From Gammaproteobacteria bacterium (GTDB lineage Bacteria > Pseudomonadota > Gammaproteobacteria > Arenicellales > Arenicellaceae), in NCBI GenBank assembly GCA_030426005.1, contig JAUHZM010000093.1, positions 1-9,914 on the forward strand: a stretch of 9,914 bases of DNA, read 5' to 3'. The position numbers and the translations under genes are program-made. How positions within the stretch are numbered: position 1 is the stretch's first letter; each line of letters starts with the position of its first letter. Positions 1 to 6,155 of the stretch are shown here, in pieces. Below the pieces are notes generated by a model. The model saw only the letters and a program-made list of their open reading frames with translations, had not been told where the DNA came from and ran no database searches.

Positions 1-2
1 TA

Positions 3-473
3 CAGGCGGACAACCAGGCGGTCCTTTTCGATCTGGCGCTGGAAGAGACGGTAAAGACCCTGAACGACGATTTTGGCGAGGTGCATGTCCTGCGCCAAGT
101 GCCCGAGATACCCGACTACAGCTCGCGCGAGGTGGCTCGCATGCTTGCCCATGGTCGGGCCAGCCCGTCCGAGATCACAGCTACCTTCAGCGCCAAGTCA
201 GAAACGCTGGCCGCCCGCGTCATGGGGGCGGAAACCTGCCTTTACCCGATGGCGACCAAGGGCCTGATCACACTGATAGACCCTTGGCCCCGTCTTTGCC
301 CGGAACGGTGCTCTGTCATGATGGACGGCAAACCGGTGGCGAATAAAATTCGTATGGGCAAAGTCGATGAGCCTGACGAGTGGACCCAGATCGAGACGCA
401 CACCATCGATTTTGATATCGATATTCCCGGTAATCTTTTCACCTTGTCTAACCTGCGCAATCCGCGTGACTAA
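3..473 (+). CDS. C-terminal part of a predicted periplasmic protein, possibly LolA-fold (outer-membrane lipoprotein-sorting-like); 5' end outside window
   Basis: The reading frame is open from the window edge to tandem stops TAA-TAG (471-476), giving 157 visible residues; the start lies upstream. The C-terminal half reads as a series of beta-strand-like segments (ETCLYP, GLITLIDP, SVMMDGKPVANKI, THTIDFDIDI) and ends in PGNLFTLSNLRNP. This resembles the 'iPd-x-lFtL-x-nL' ending of LolA-like outer-membrane lipoprotein-sorting proteins, but the middle does not match clearly, so the family call is tentative. Three cysteines occur (ETC, RLC, ERC), the last two in the pattern CPERC. The signal peptide, if any, would be outside the window. 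It ends 15 bases before the first ABC permease and is probably in the same operon; LolA-like carriers are often encoded beside FtsX-type permeases. It could equally be an unrelated periplasmic hypothetical protein. Confidence 0.45.
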   Translation, partial: QADNQAVLFDLALEETVKTLNDDFGEVHVLRQVPEIPDYSSREVARMLAHGRASPSEITATFSAKSETLAARVMGAETCLYPMATKGLITLIDPWPRLCPERCSVMMDGKPVANKIRMGKVDEPDEWTQIETHTIDFDIDIPGNLFTLSNLRNPRD

Positions 474-488
474 TAGCGACCGCCATCG

Positions 489-1724
489 ATGCTGACATTC
501 AAACTGGCATGGCGGAACCTCTGGCGGCATAAGCGCCGAACCTGGTTGACGGCAATGGCGATGGTTTTTTCCAACATGTTGCTGGTGTTCTCCATCTCCT
601 TGCAGTTGGGTCAGTACGACATGATGATCGGTAACACCCTGAAAATGTTCTCCGGGAATCTTCAAATTCAGCAGCAAGACTACTTGGACGCGCCGAAAAT
701 GGATCGCACGGTGCCCGACATCAATCAGCTTGTGGCGTCGTTACGACAACAGACGCCCTATCGTTACGCTGCGCGCGCATCCACGTTTGCGCTGGCGTCG
801 AGCGAAGACCGCACCTTTGGCATTCAGGTGACTGGCGTGGAGCCGGAGTTTGAACCCCAAGTCACTGCGCTGTCTGGCTTGGTGTCTGAAGGGCGGTATC
901 TGCGAGACGGTGCCGCCGCTGAAATTGTGCTCGGCAAGGTCATGGCCAAAAACCTCAAGGTCAACTTGGGTGATGAAATTACCCTGCTGGGCAGCGGTAA
1001 AGACGGTTCCTTCGCGGCCGGTATCGTGACGGTGGCGGGGATCTTTGATTCCGGCTTGTCGGATGCGGATCGCGCAATGGCGTTGGTCGGACTTAGTTAT
1101 TTTCAGGACACGTTTGCCATGCACGGTGATGGCCACAGCATCGTGGTGTCGCTCGATACTTTAGAAGGCGATATTGAAGCCAGCCAGCAGATCCAGCAGC
1201 AACTAGCCGTATTAACCGACCATGTGGATGAGCTCAAAGTGCACGATTGGCGGGCGCTGAACCCAGGGCTGGAACAGGCAATTCAGGCCGATTTTATCAG
1301 TGCCTGGTTTATGTACGGCGTGTTGATATTGCTGGTCGCTTTGGGTGTGATGAACACGCAATTGATGTCGGTGCTGGAAAGGACTCGAGAGTTTGGTGTG
1401 ATCATGTCGCTCGGTGTGAAACCACGCATGATCTCTGGTTTGGTGCTATTAGAGTCGTTGTTGATGGGGTTACTGGGCCTAGTGATTGGTGTGGCGCTTG
1501 GTGGCTTGGTGGTGCTGTATTTCCAACACGTCGGCTTATATTTTCCAGGCATGGAAGAGATGGCGCAGCGTTTTAATCTGCCCGATCGGATATACCCAGA
1601 GATCAGTTTATTATCGGTGTTGATGGGGCCGGTCGTGGTTATGATTTTTAGTTTGGTGGCAACCTTGTATCCGGCGCTGAGAATTTTACGTCTTCACCCG
1701 ATTGAGGCTATGCGGGCGACATGA
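489..1724 (+). CDS. ABC transporter permease, FtsX/MacB (LolC/LolE-like) family, first of two
   Basis: Inner-membrane subunit of a type VII (mechanotransmission) ABC transporter, 411 residues. The start is supported by the conserved opening FKLAWRNLWRHKRRT, although no clear ribosome-binding site precedes it. Topology fits the family: TM1 around residues 20-40; a large periplasmic MacB_PCD-like region around 42-265 with family-typical segments (TGVEPEFEP, EIVLGKVMAKNLKVNLGDEITL); then an FtsX domain with TM2 about 270-292, the cytoplasmic coupling segment ERTREFGVIMSLGVKP (297-312), TM3 about 315-345 and TM4 about 375-398, ending RLHPIEAMRAT. Such permeases do not move substrate through a channel but transmit ATP-driven motion to the periplasm, to extract lipoproteins or drive efflux. 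It overlaps the next permease by ATGA, implying translational coupling. LolC/E, MacB-like and lipid-export roles cannot be separated from sequence alone. Confidence 0.93.
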   Translation: MLTFKLAWRNLWRHKRRTWLTAMAMVFSNMLLVFSISLQLGQYDMMIGNTLKMFSGNLQIQQQDYLDAPKMDRTVPDINQLVASLRQQTPYRYAARASTFALASSEDRTFGIQVTGVEPEFEPQVTALSGLVSEGRYLRDGAAAEIVLGKVMAKNLKVNLGDEITLLGSGKDGSFAAGIVTVAGIFDSGLSDADRAMALVGLSYFQDTFAMHGDGHSIVVSLDTLEGDIEASQQIQQQLAVLTDHVDELKVHDWRALNPGLEQAIQADFISAWFMYGVLILLVALGVMNTQLMSVLERTREFGVIMSLGVKPRMISGLVLLESLLMGLLGLVIGVALGGLVVLYFQHVGLYFPGMEEMAQRFNLPDRIYPEISLLSVLMGPVVVMIFSLVATLYPALRILRLHPIEAMRAT

Positions 1725-2956
1725 TGAATCAGAATCTACAAATTATTCTGCGAATCGCCTGGCGCAATTTATGGCGCAATCGACGCCGCACGACCATTAT
1801 GTTAGTGGCGATCTCACTCGGCGTCTGGGCGATGATCTTTATGAGCGCTTTTATGCGTGGCATGGTCGACGGAATGTTGGTCGACGGTTTGAATTCCCTG
1901 CCTGGGCATATTCAAATTCACCACCCGAACTATGTGGACGACCCCAATATTGAAAACAGTTTGCCAGAGCCAAACGAACAGCTGCGCACGGTGCTGGATG
2001 GCGAAGCGGTCACAGCCTGGTCGGCACGGGTGCGGGTTCCGGCCATGATCACCAGTGAGCGAGAGAGTCGCGGAGTAATGCTACTTGGCATCGACCCAGA
2101 GTATGAACCACAACTTGGGTTTGGCAACTCGGTGATTCAACGAGGACGTTTTGTTGCGGACCCAGGTGAGCAGGGAATTGTTCTGGGCGCGAAATTGCTC
2201 GAAACCCTAGAAACAGACCTAGGAAAACGAGTGGTGATTATGTCGCAGGATCCGGACAATAACGTCGCCGATCGCGGGTTTAAAATTGTCGGTGTATTTA
2301 AGTCGAGTGTGATCGCCGACGAAGAAATGTTTGTGTTCACTGGCAAAGAGACTGTGCAAACAATGTTGAATATTCCTGCGCTGGTGTCTGAGATCGCGGT
2401 AAATGGTCAGGATGCGCGTGATGTGGAGACGTTGTTGCAACAAATCCGTGCTCACGATTCACCGCTACAGACTACCCTGCCTTGGTATGAACTGAATCCC
2501 TACTTAGGCCTTATGGCAAACGTGATGGACGGTTTTGTGCTGGTTTTTATGATCATTATATTTTTGGCCTTATCGTTCGGCCTGGTGAATACCTTGATGA
2601 TGGCGGTCTTTGAACGCGTTCGAGAAATCGGTCTGATGCAGGCGCTTGGGATGAAGCCGACCACCATTTTGTATCAGGTGATGTGTGAAACTTTAATTCT
2701 GTTGGCTTTGGGCCTGGTAATCGGCAATCTGGTGGCAGTGGTCACGATTCTACCCTTGATGGATGGCATTGATTTATCGAGTGTCGCGCAGGGTTTGCAG
2801 ATGGCGGGAATGAGCACGGTACTCACGCCATCACTGACCACGCTGGACTTTGTTCTGGCCAGCAGCGTGGTCATTGTTTTAGGTCTGCTTGCTGGCTTTA
2901 TGCCAGCGTGGAAGGCATCGCGGTATCGACCCGTCGAAGCATTGGCCAAAACCTAA
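1721..2956 (+). CDS. ABC transporter permease, FtsX/MacB (LolC/LolE-like) family, second of two
   Basis: Second inner-membrane permease, also 411 residues and clearly paralogous to its upstream neighbour: the N-terminus IAWRNLWRNRRRT mirrors LAWRNLWRHKRRT. TM1 lies around residues 25-46; the periplasmic domain covers about 48-262 (LLGIDPEYEP, GIVLGAKLLETLETDLGKRVVIMSQD, FVFTGKETVQTML); the FtsX domain has TM2 about 268-292, coupling segment ERVREIGLMQALGMKP (298-313), TM3 about 316-346 and TM4 about 376-396, ending RYRPVEALAKT. The two proteins presumably form a heterodimer like LolC/LolE. The start is one of two adjacent ATGs (1721 or 1724); the first overlaps the preceding stop as ATGA, so translation is probably coupled. 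The ATPase gene starts 10 bases after the stop. Confidence 0.93.
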   Translation: MMNQNLQIILRIAWRNLWRNRRRTTIMLVAISLGVWAMIFMSAFMRGMVDGMLVDGLNSLPGHIQIHHPNYVDDPNIENSLPEPNEQLRTVLDGEAVTAWSARVRVPAMITSERESRGVMLLGIDPEYEPQLGFGNSVIQRGRFVADPGEQGIVLGAKLLETLETDLGKRVVIMSQDPDNNVADRGFKIVGVFKSSVIADEEMFVFTGKETVQTMLNIPALVSEIAVNGQDARDVETLLQQIRAHDSPLQTTLPWYELNPYLGLMANVMDGFVLVFMIIIFLALSFGLVNTLMMAVFERVREIGLMQALGMKPTTILYQVMCETLILLALGLVIGNLVAVVTILPLMDGIDLSSVAQGLQMAGMSTVLTPSLTTLDFVLASSVVIVLGLLAGFMPAWKASRYRPVEALAKT

Positions 2957-2966
2957 CAGGTGCATT

Positions 2967-3650
2967 ATGTCCGCTATTGAATGTCTTGATTTATGCAAAT
3001 ACTTTCAACAAGGTGACAGCGTTATTAAAGCGTTGGATCATTTGTCCGTGGCGTTCGAACAAGGCGCCTTTGTCTGCTTATCGGGGCCGTCCGGATCGGG
3101 TAAGACCACCTTGCTTAATGCTATTGGCGGGCTCGACGAGTTGGACAGCGGCGAGGTACGACTCGACGGTCAACGGATCGATAACTTGTCAAAATCTGAG
3201 TTGGCGGACATCCGACTGCATAAAATAGGCTTTGTATTTCAGGCCTACAATTTGATTCCAGTGCTGACAGCGCGTGAAAATGTGGAATTCGTTATGCAGG
3301 TTCAAGGTATTCCCGCGCAGGAGCGGCATGAGAAGGCCAATGCTATTTTGCAGGAAGTCGGTTTGTTGGGCATGGAGCATCGATTGCCAGCGCAATTATC
3401 GGGTGGCCAGCAACAACGCGTGGCGGTAGCGCGCGCGATTGTAAGTAAACCTAAGCTGGTCCTCGCCGATGAGCCAACCGCCAATCTGGACACGCGCAGT
3501 ATGGAAAAACTGATGGAACAGTTTGTGGCGCTGAACCAAAATCACAAAGTGACGTTCTTGATCGCCACTCATGATACGCGTGTGATGGCGTATGCAAAGC
3601 GCCAGATAAAAATGGTAGACGGCCAGATTGTGGCAGATGAAACACGGTAA
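2967..3650 (+). CDS. ABC transporter ATP-binding protein, LolD/MacB-ATPase-like
   Basis: Cytoplasmic ATPase of 227 residues powering the two upstream permeases. All nucleotide-binding motifs are intact: Walker A GPSGSGKTT (40-48), Q-loop at Q92 (FVFQAYNLIPVLTARENV), signature LSGGQQQRVAVARA (144-157), Walker B LVLADEP with catalytic Glu169, D-loop ANLD (172-175) and switch His202 in ATHD. The Q-loop run FQxYNLIPxLTAxENV and short length are typical of the LolD/MacB/FtsE subgroup. The frame is open further upstream, but the ATG at 2967 is chosen because the protein then begins MSAIECLDLCKYF as in the family, starts 10 bases after the permease stop, and has AGG (2958-2960) six bases ahead. Its end overlaps the barrel gene by 14 bases. 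Substrate specificity cannot be read from this subunit. Confidence 0.95.
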   Translation: MSAIECLDLCKYFQQGDSVIKALDHLSVAFEQGAFVCLSGPSGSGKTTLLNAIGGLDELDSGEVRLDGQRIDNLSKSELADIRLHKIGFVFQAYNLIPVLTARENVEFVMQVQGIPAQERHEKANAILQEVGLLGMEHRLPAQLSGGQQQRVAVARAIVSKPKLVLADEPTANLDTRSMEKLMEQFVALNQNHKVTFLIATHDTRVMAYAKRQIKMVDGQIVADETR

Positions 3651-4920
3651 GCTAGTCGCCTCGGTTGCTGCTGCGACTGCGGTGTGCACGCTGCTTGCGA
3701 GCCCGACGGTGCTGGCGAGTCAAACGCAATTAGCTGGTCATATTAAGTTTTCTCACAGTGTGACTGGGTACCCTGAAGACAGTGTCTATGCGTCACCGCT
3801 GTTGTACGACACCACAACCGTTAAGTTAAGTACGGTCGATCTGCGCGGTAAATTCCAGCGCAAAAAAAACGCCTGGGACCTGCAAGTAGACTACCAGCTC
3901 TCAGGCCTATACAGCTACAACACAGATTTTTTTGACGCGGCGACAGGGTTGGCACTGAATACGGGTGACATTGGGACGGATGACGCCCGATTGTTTGACT
4001 TGAGTCATCAGCAGCGAGAAGCCGATTATGTATTGGTGCATCGCTTGGATCGCTTAAACGTGGGGTACACCGGAGACTCCGCTGTGGTGCGTGTTGGTCG
4101 ACAAGCGGTCAGCTGGGGCAACGGTTTAGCATTCAATCCGATGGATATTTTTAACCCATTCGACCCCACCGCCGTCGATAAGGAATACAAAACCGGCGAT
4201 GACATGGTGTACGCGCAATGGTTACTTGAGTCCGGTAACGATTGGCAGGTGGTGATGGTGCCACGCCGTGAGGTGGAGAGCGGGAAGCTCTCAGAATCAG
4301 TGTCATCACTGGCATTTAAGTATCACGCCCTGACCGACAATTATGAGGTCGATGTATTGTTGGCGCAGCACTATGACGACACCGTGTTGGGGGTTGGGCT
4401 TGTTTCACATCTTGGCGATGCGATTACACGTGGTGACCTTACCCTGGCCCAAACCGACACCGACTGGGTGGCCTCGGCGGTGGCGAGTCTCAGTTACTCC
4501 TGGGTGTTGGCCGGTCGTAACTGGAGTGGCAGTGCAGAGCTCTACTACAACGGCTTTGGACTCGACGGCCGTCGCTTGTCGGTGTCGAACTTGATTGAAG
4601 CGCAAGACTTGAGCGATCGGATCAGGCGTCGAGAATTGTATGCTTTGGGGCGCTACTACGCCGCCATGGTCGCCACGGTGGAGATGTCCCCTAGGGTCAT
4701 GCTGAACCCTACCCTGTTTATGAATCTGCGCGATCACTCTGGTTTGCTACAGCTCTCGGTGAACTACGATTGGTTACAAAACGCCGACCTCCTTGTGTCG
4801 ATGAATGTGCCATTTGGAGCGCAAGGTACCGAATACGGCGGTGTTGCCGTAGCAGACGCGGTACCTGAATTCTTGTCCACCGATTATCAACTGTTTGCGC
4901 AGCTATCGATTTACTTCTAG
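3637..4920 (+). CDS. predicted beta-barrel outer-membrane protein of the ABC operon (DUF1302/porin-like)
   Basis: 427-residue exported protein. Residues 1-27 form a signal peptide: MKHGK, a hydrophobic Ala/Val/Leu core, then TVLA before SQ. The rest has alternating polar/aromatic strands typical of a beta-barrel (HIKFSHS, DLQVDYQLSGLYSYN, SAELYYNG, LQLSVNYDWL) and ends in phenylalanine (YQLFAQLSIYF), the usual outer-membrane assembly signal. A distinctive segment at 154-177 (GRQAVSWGNGLAFNPMDIFNPFDP) resembles the 'GRQ-WG-NP-D-NPFDP' motif of DUF1302-like and related barrels. The ATG at 3637 is chosen over an in-frame TTG at 3628 because it gives a canonical signal peptide. It overlaps the ATPase end by 14 bases and is probably the last operon gene. 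Inference: it is the outer-membrane partner or receptor of the transporter; an unrelated porin carried in the operon is possible. Confidence 0.8.
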   Translation: MKHGKLVASVAAATAVCTLLASPTVLASQTQLAGHIKFSHSVTGYPEDSVYASPLLYDTTTVKLSTVDLRGKFQRKKNAWDLQVDYQLSGLYSYNTDFFDAATGLALNTGDIGTDDARLFDLSHQQREADYVLVHRLDRLNVGYTGDSAVVRVGRQAVSWGNGLAFNPMDIFNPFDPTAVDKEYKTGDDMVYAQWLLESGNDWQVVMVPRREVESGKLSESVSSLAFKYHALTDNYEVDVLLAQHYDDTVLGVGLVSHLGDAITRGDLTLAQTDTDWVASAVASLSYSWVLAGRNWSGSAELYYNGFGLDGRRLSVSNLIEAQDLSDRIRRRELYALGRYYAAMVATVEMSPRVMLNPTLFMNLRDHSGLLQLSVNYDWLQNADLLVSMNVPFGAQGTEYGGVAVADAVPEFLSTDYQLFAQLSIYF

Positions 4921-4935
4921 ACTTAATCAGAGTCT
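4919..4935. terminator. possible weak hairpin between convergent genes
   Basis: AGACT (4919-4923) and AGTCT (4931-4935) can pair around a 7-base loop and are followed by GTTT. It lies exactly where the ABC operon meets the convergent DUF1772-like gene, whose stop codons are 22 bases apart. The stem is short and not GC-rich, and there is no proper T-tract, so it is at best a weak terminator. Confidence 0.2.
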
Positions 4936-4942
4936 GTTTAAA

Positions 4943-5380
4943 CTATATCGTGTGACCGTAGATCGAGCTGGCAAAGGCGATGATCAAGATGCCAGTGCGC
5001 AGCCAGTGCCAGGCCGACCAGCGAGCCAGTTCGTCTGGAAGTTCCTGTGCTGTTATTGTGTGTGTGGCAAAGCGATTGTTCGCTCTGCGGAAATAAATAA
5101 AAAAGATTGAAAGCACGATTGCGCTCAGTACCCCGGTTAATAACCATGCTGGATTGCTGAACCCGACTAACACAGCAGTTACTACCGCCAAGACGACCGC
5201 GCTGGTCGTGAGCGGCGCGAAGAAACGAAACAACTTAGGGCCAAGTGTGCCGTGCAGTCTGAGAAATTCAGCGGGTTCCATTCGGCGCCAATACGGCACC
5301 AGAATCATCGCTTCGGTGAGAAGGCTGCCAGCAAACAGTCCTAGTACCAACGTGGTGAACAGGGGTAAGACGTCAATCAT
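4943..5380 (-). CDS. DUF1772-like four-helix integral membrane protein
   Basis: 145-residue hydrophobic protein with four predicted membrane helices (about residues 4-22, 52-73, 78-97 and 124-141). The C-terminal part has N101/N102 after TM3 and the block RWSAWHWLRTG before the last helix, which resembles the conserved Asn ... W-x-x-H/W-x-x-R pattern of DUF1772 (anthrone-oxygenase-like) proteins. The biochemical role of most bacterial members is unknown. An in-frame ATG at 5401 would add seven residues, but it sits inside the operator palindrome with no ribosome-binding site, whereas the ATG at 5380 has GGAG six bases upstream (5387-5390); the shorter form is chosen. It is divergent from the tetR gene and probably its regulatory target. 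The family assignment is by pattern only. Confidence 0.7.
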   Translation of the reverse strand: MIDVLPLFTTLVLGLFAGSLLTEAMILVPYWRRMEPAEFLRLHGTLGPKLFRFFAPLTTSAVVLAVVTAVLVGFSNPAWLLTGVLSAIVLSIFFIYFRRANNRFATHTITAQELPDELARWSAWHWLRTGILIIAFASSIYGHTI

Positions 5381-5386
5381 GCGGTG

Positions 5387-5390
5387 CTCC
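5387..5390 (-). promoter_or_regulatory. Shine-Dalgarno site of the DUF1772-like gene
   Basis: GGAG on the minus strand, six bases upstream of the ATG at 5380-5378. It decides the start: the alternative ATG at 5401-5399 has only AT-rich palindrome sequence before it. Confidence 0.65.
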
Positions 5391-5399
5391 GTATGTTCC

Positions 5400-5434
5400 A
5401 TTTAATTAAATGTACGCGTATAATTTAATTAAAT
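5400..5434. promoter_or_regulatory. candidate TetR operator: two identical 12-bp palindromes around an 8-bp palindrome
   Basis: ATTTAATTAAAT occurs at 5400-5411 and again at 5423-5434; each copy is a perfect 12-bp palindrome, and their centres are 23 bp apart, near two helical turns. Between them sits TACGCGTA (5413-5420), another perfect palindrome, almost at the centre of the array. The block lies in the only intergenic space between the divergent DUF1772-like and tetR genes and overlaps a TATAAT box. TetR-family proteins usually bind palindromes between themselves and a divergent target, so this is inferred to be the operator of the adjacent regulator, possibly bound by two dimers. Confidence 0.7.
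5419..5424 (+). promoter_or_regulatory. candidate -10 box of the tetR promoter
   Basis: A perfect TATAAT lies between the central palindrome and the right-hand 12-bp palindrome, about 63 bases upstream of the chosen tetR start. At the usual 16-18 base spacing no good -35 box is visible (for example TTCCAT at 5396-5401), so the promoter would be weak or the box could be a by-product of the AT-rich operator. If real, repressor bound to the palindromes would block it, giving autorepression. Confidence 0.45.
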
Positions 5435-5475
5435 GGCGGTGAAGAAGCAAGCTATTACGGACCGGCTTTTGTCTA

Positions 5476-5482
5476 GAGGGAG
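5476..5482 (+). promoter_or_regulatory. Shine-Dalgarno site of tetR
   Basis: The purine run GAGGGAG lies 4-7 bases before the ATG at 5487. It decides the start against the in-frame ATG at 5433, which lies inside the operator palindrome and has no ribosome-binding site. Confidence 0.75.
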
Positions 5483-5486
5483 AAAA

Positions 5487-6146
5487 ATGAACAACAAAAA
5501 CGCGACTAAGCAAGTGAAATCCGGACGCAGCAAACGTGGTCGCCCAGCCTTATCCGAAGCGCAACGGCAAGAGATGCGAGACAAAATTGCTTTGGCGACA
5601 CAGCGATTATTCAAGGAAGAAGGCTATCGCAATATTTCCATGCGTCGCATAGCACAGGAAGTCGGCTGTGCGCCCATGACGCTATACCAGTACTACGATT
5701 CCAAACTGGATATTCTGCACACGTTATGGAATGAGGTATTTGACGAACTGTTCGGTGGATTGGCGGAACTTGAGCTCGAGGGCCGTGAAGCGCAAGAGCA
5801 GCTGCAGCACCTGGCTTCAGCGTATGTGTCGTATTGGGTCGACAATCCGGACCATTACCGTTTGGTGTATATGACCGAAGGTGTTAGTCAGTCCGACGTT
5901 AGTGTGTTTATTGATGATCCTGACCTAATGGCGCGGTACCAAGTATTTGCCGAAGTCTTTGGAATTGTTTGTGCTAACGCGTTTCCGCGAGCGGTAATGG
6001 CTAAGAAGCTCGATACGCTAATGTGCTTTCTGCAGGGAATTATTCATAATCGGGTGACGATTAGTGGCTATCCGTGGCCAGACCTGGGCGACATGGTGGG
6101 TCTGGCGATACACGGTGTACTCAATCAGGAGCCAAAGGACGAATGA
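5487..6146 (+). CDS. TetR/AcrR-family transcriptional regulator with WHG-like C-terminal domain
   Basis: 219-residue DNA-binding regulator. The first 20 residues are very basic (KSGRSKRGRP), a common TetR extension. The N-terminal TetR domain runs about 25-80, with the helix-turn-helix at about 51-73 (SMRRIAQEVGCAPMTLYQYYDSK). The ligand-binding domain contains AYVSYWVDNPDHYRLVYM (about 112-129), which resembles the WHG-type TetR C-terminal domain (TetR_C_33). The start at 5487 is preferred to an in-frame ATG at 5433 because GAGGGAG stands just ahead of it. It is divergent from the DUF1772-like gene, with a palindromic array between them, so it probably represses itself and that gene; the ligand is unknown. 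Its stop is 9 bases from the stop of the convergent small gene. Confidence 0.92.
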   Translation: MNNKNATKQVKSGRSKRGRPALSEAQRQEMRDKIALATQRLFKEEGYRNISMRRIAQEVGCAPMTLYQYYDSKLDILHTLWNEVFDELFGGLAELELEGREAQEQLQHLASAYVSYWVDNPDHYRLVYMTEGVSQSDVSVFIDDPDLMARYQVFAEVFGIVCANAFPRAVMAKKLDTLMCFLQGIIHNRVTISGYPWPDLGDMVGLAIHGVLNQEPKDE

Positions 6147-6155
6147 GCTGTTTAA

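Noticed and set aside
1..473. Higher-GC first gene as a sign of recent transfer
   Set aside because: The impression rests on a short fragment and was not computed; operon spacing argues that it belongs with the downstream genes.
198..1136. Long open frames on the minus strand opposite the first genes (198-677 and 741-1136)
   Set aside because: They lie antisense to strongly conserved coding sequence, have low-complexity His/Gln/Arg-rich translations and resemble no family; shadow frames.
2889..2966. Upstream extension of the ABC ATPase (in-frame start at 2889)
   Set aside because: It overlaps the end of the permease and adds non-family residues; the ATG at 2967 gives the family-typical N-terminus.
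3628..3636. TTG start adding three residues to the barrel protein
   Set aside because: Rare start codon; the ATG at 3637 directly begins a normal signal peptide.
4936..4943. GTTTAAAC palindrome between convergent stops
   Set aside because: A single 8-bp palindrome with no second copy noticed and no promoter nearby; most likely chance.
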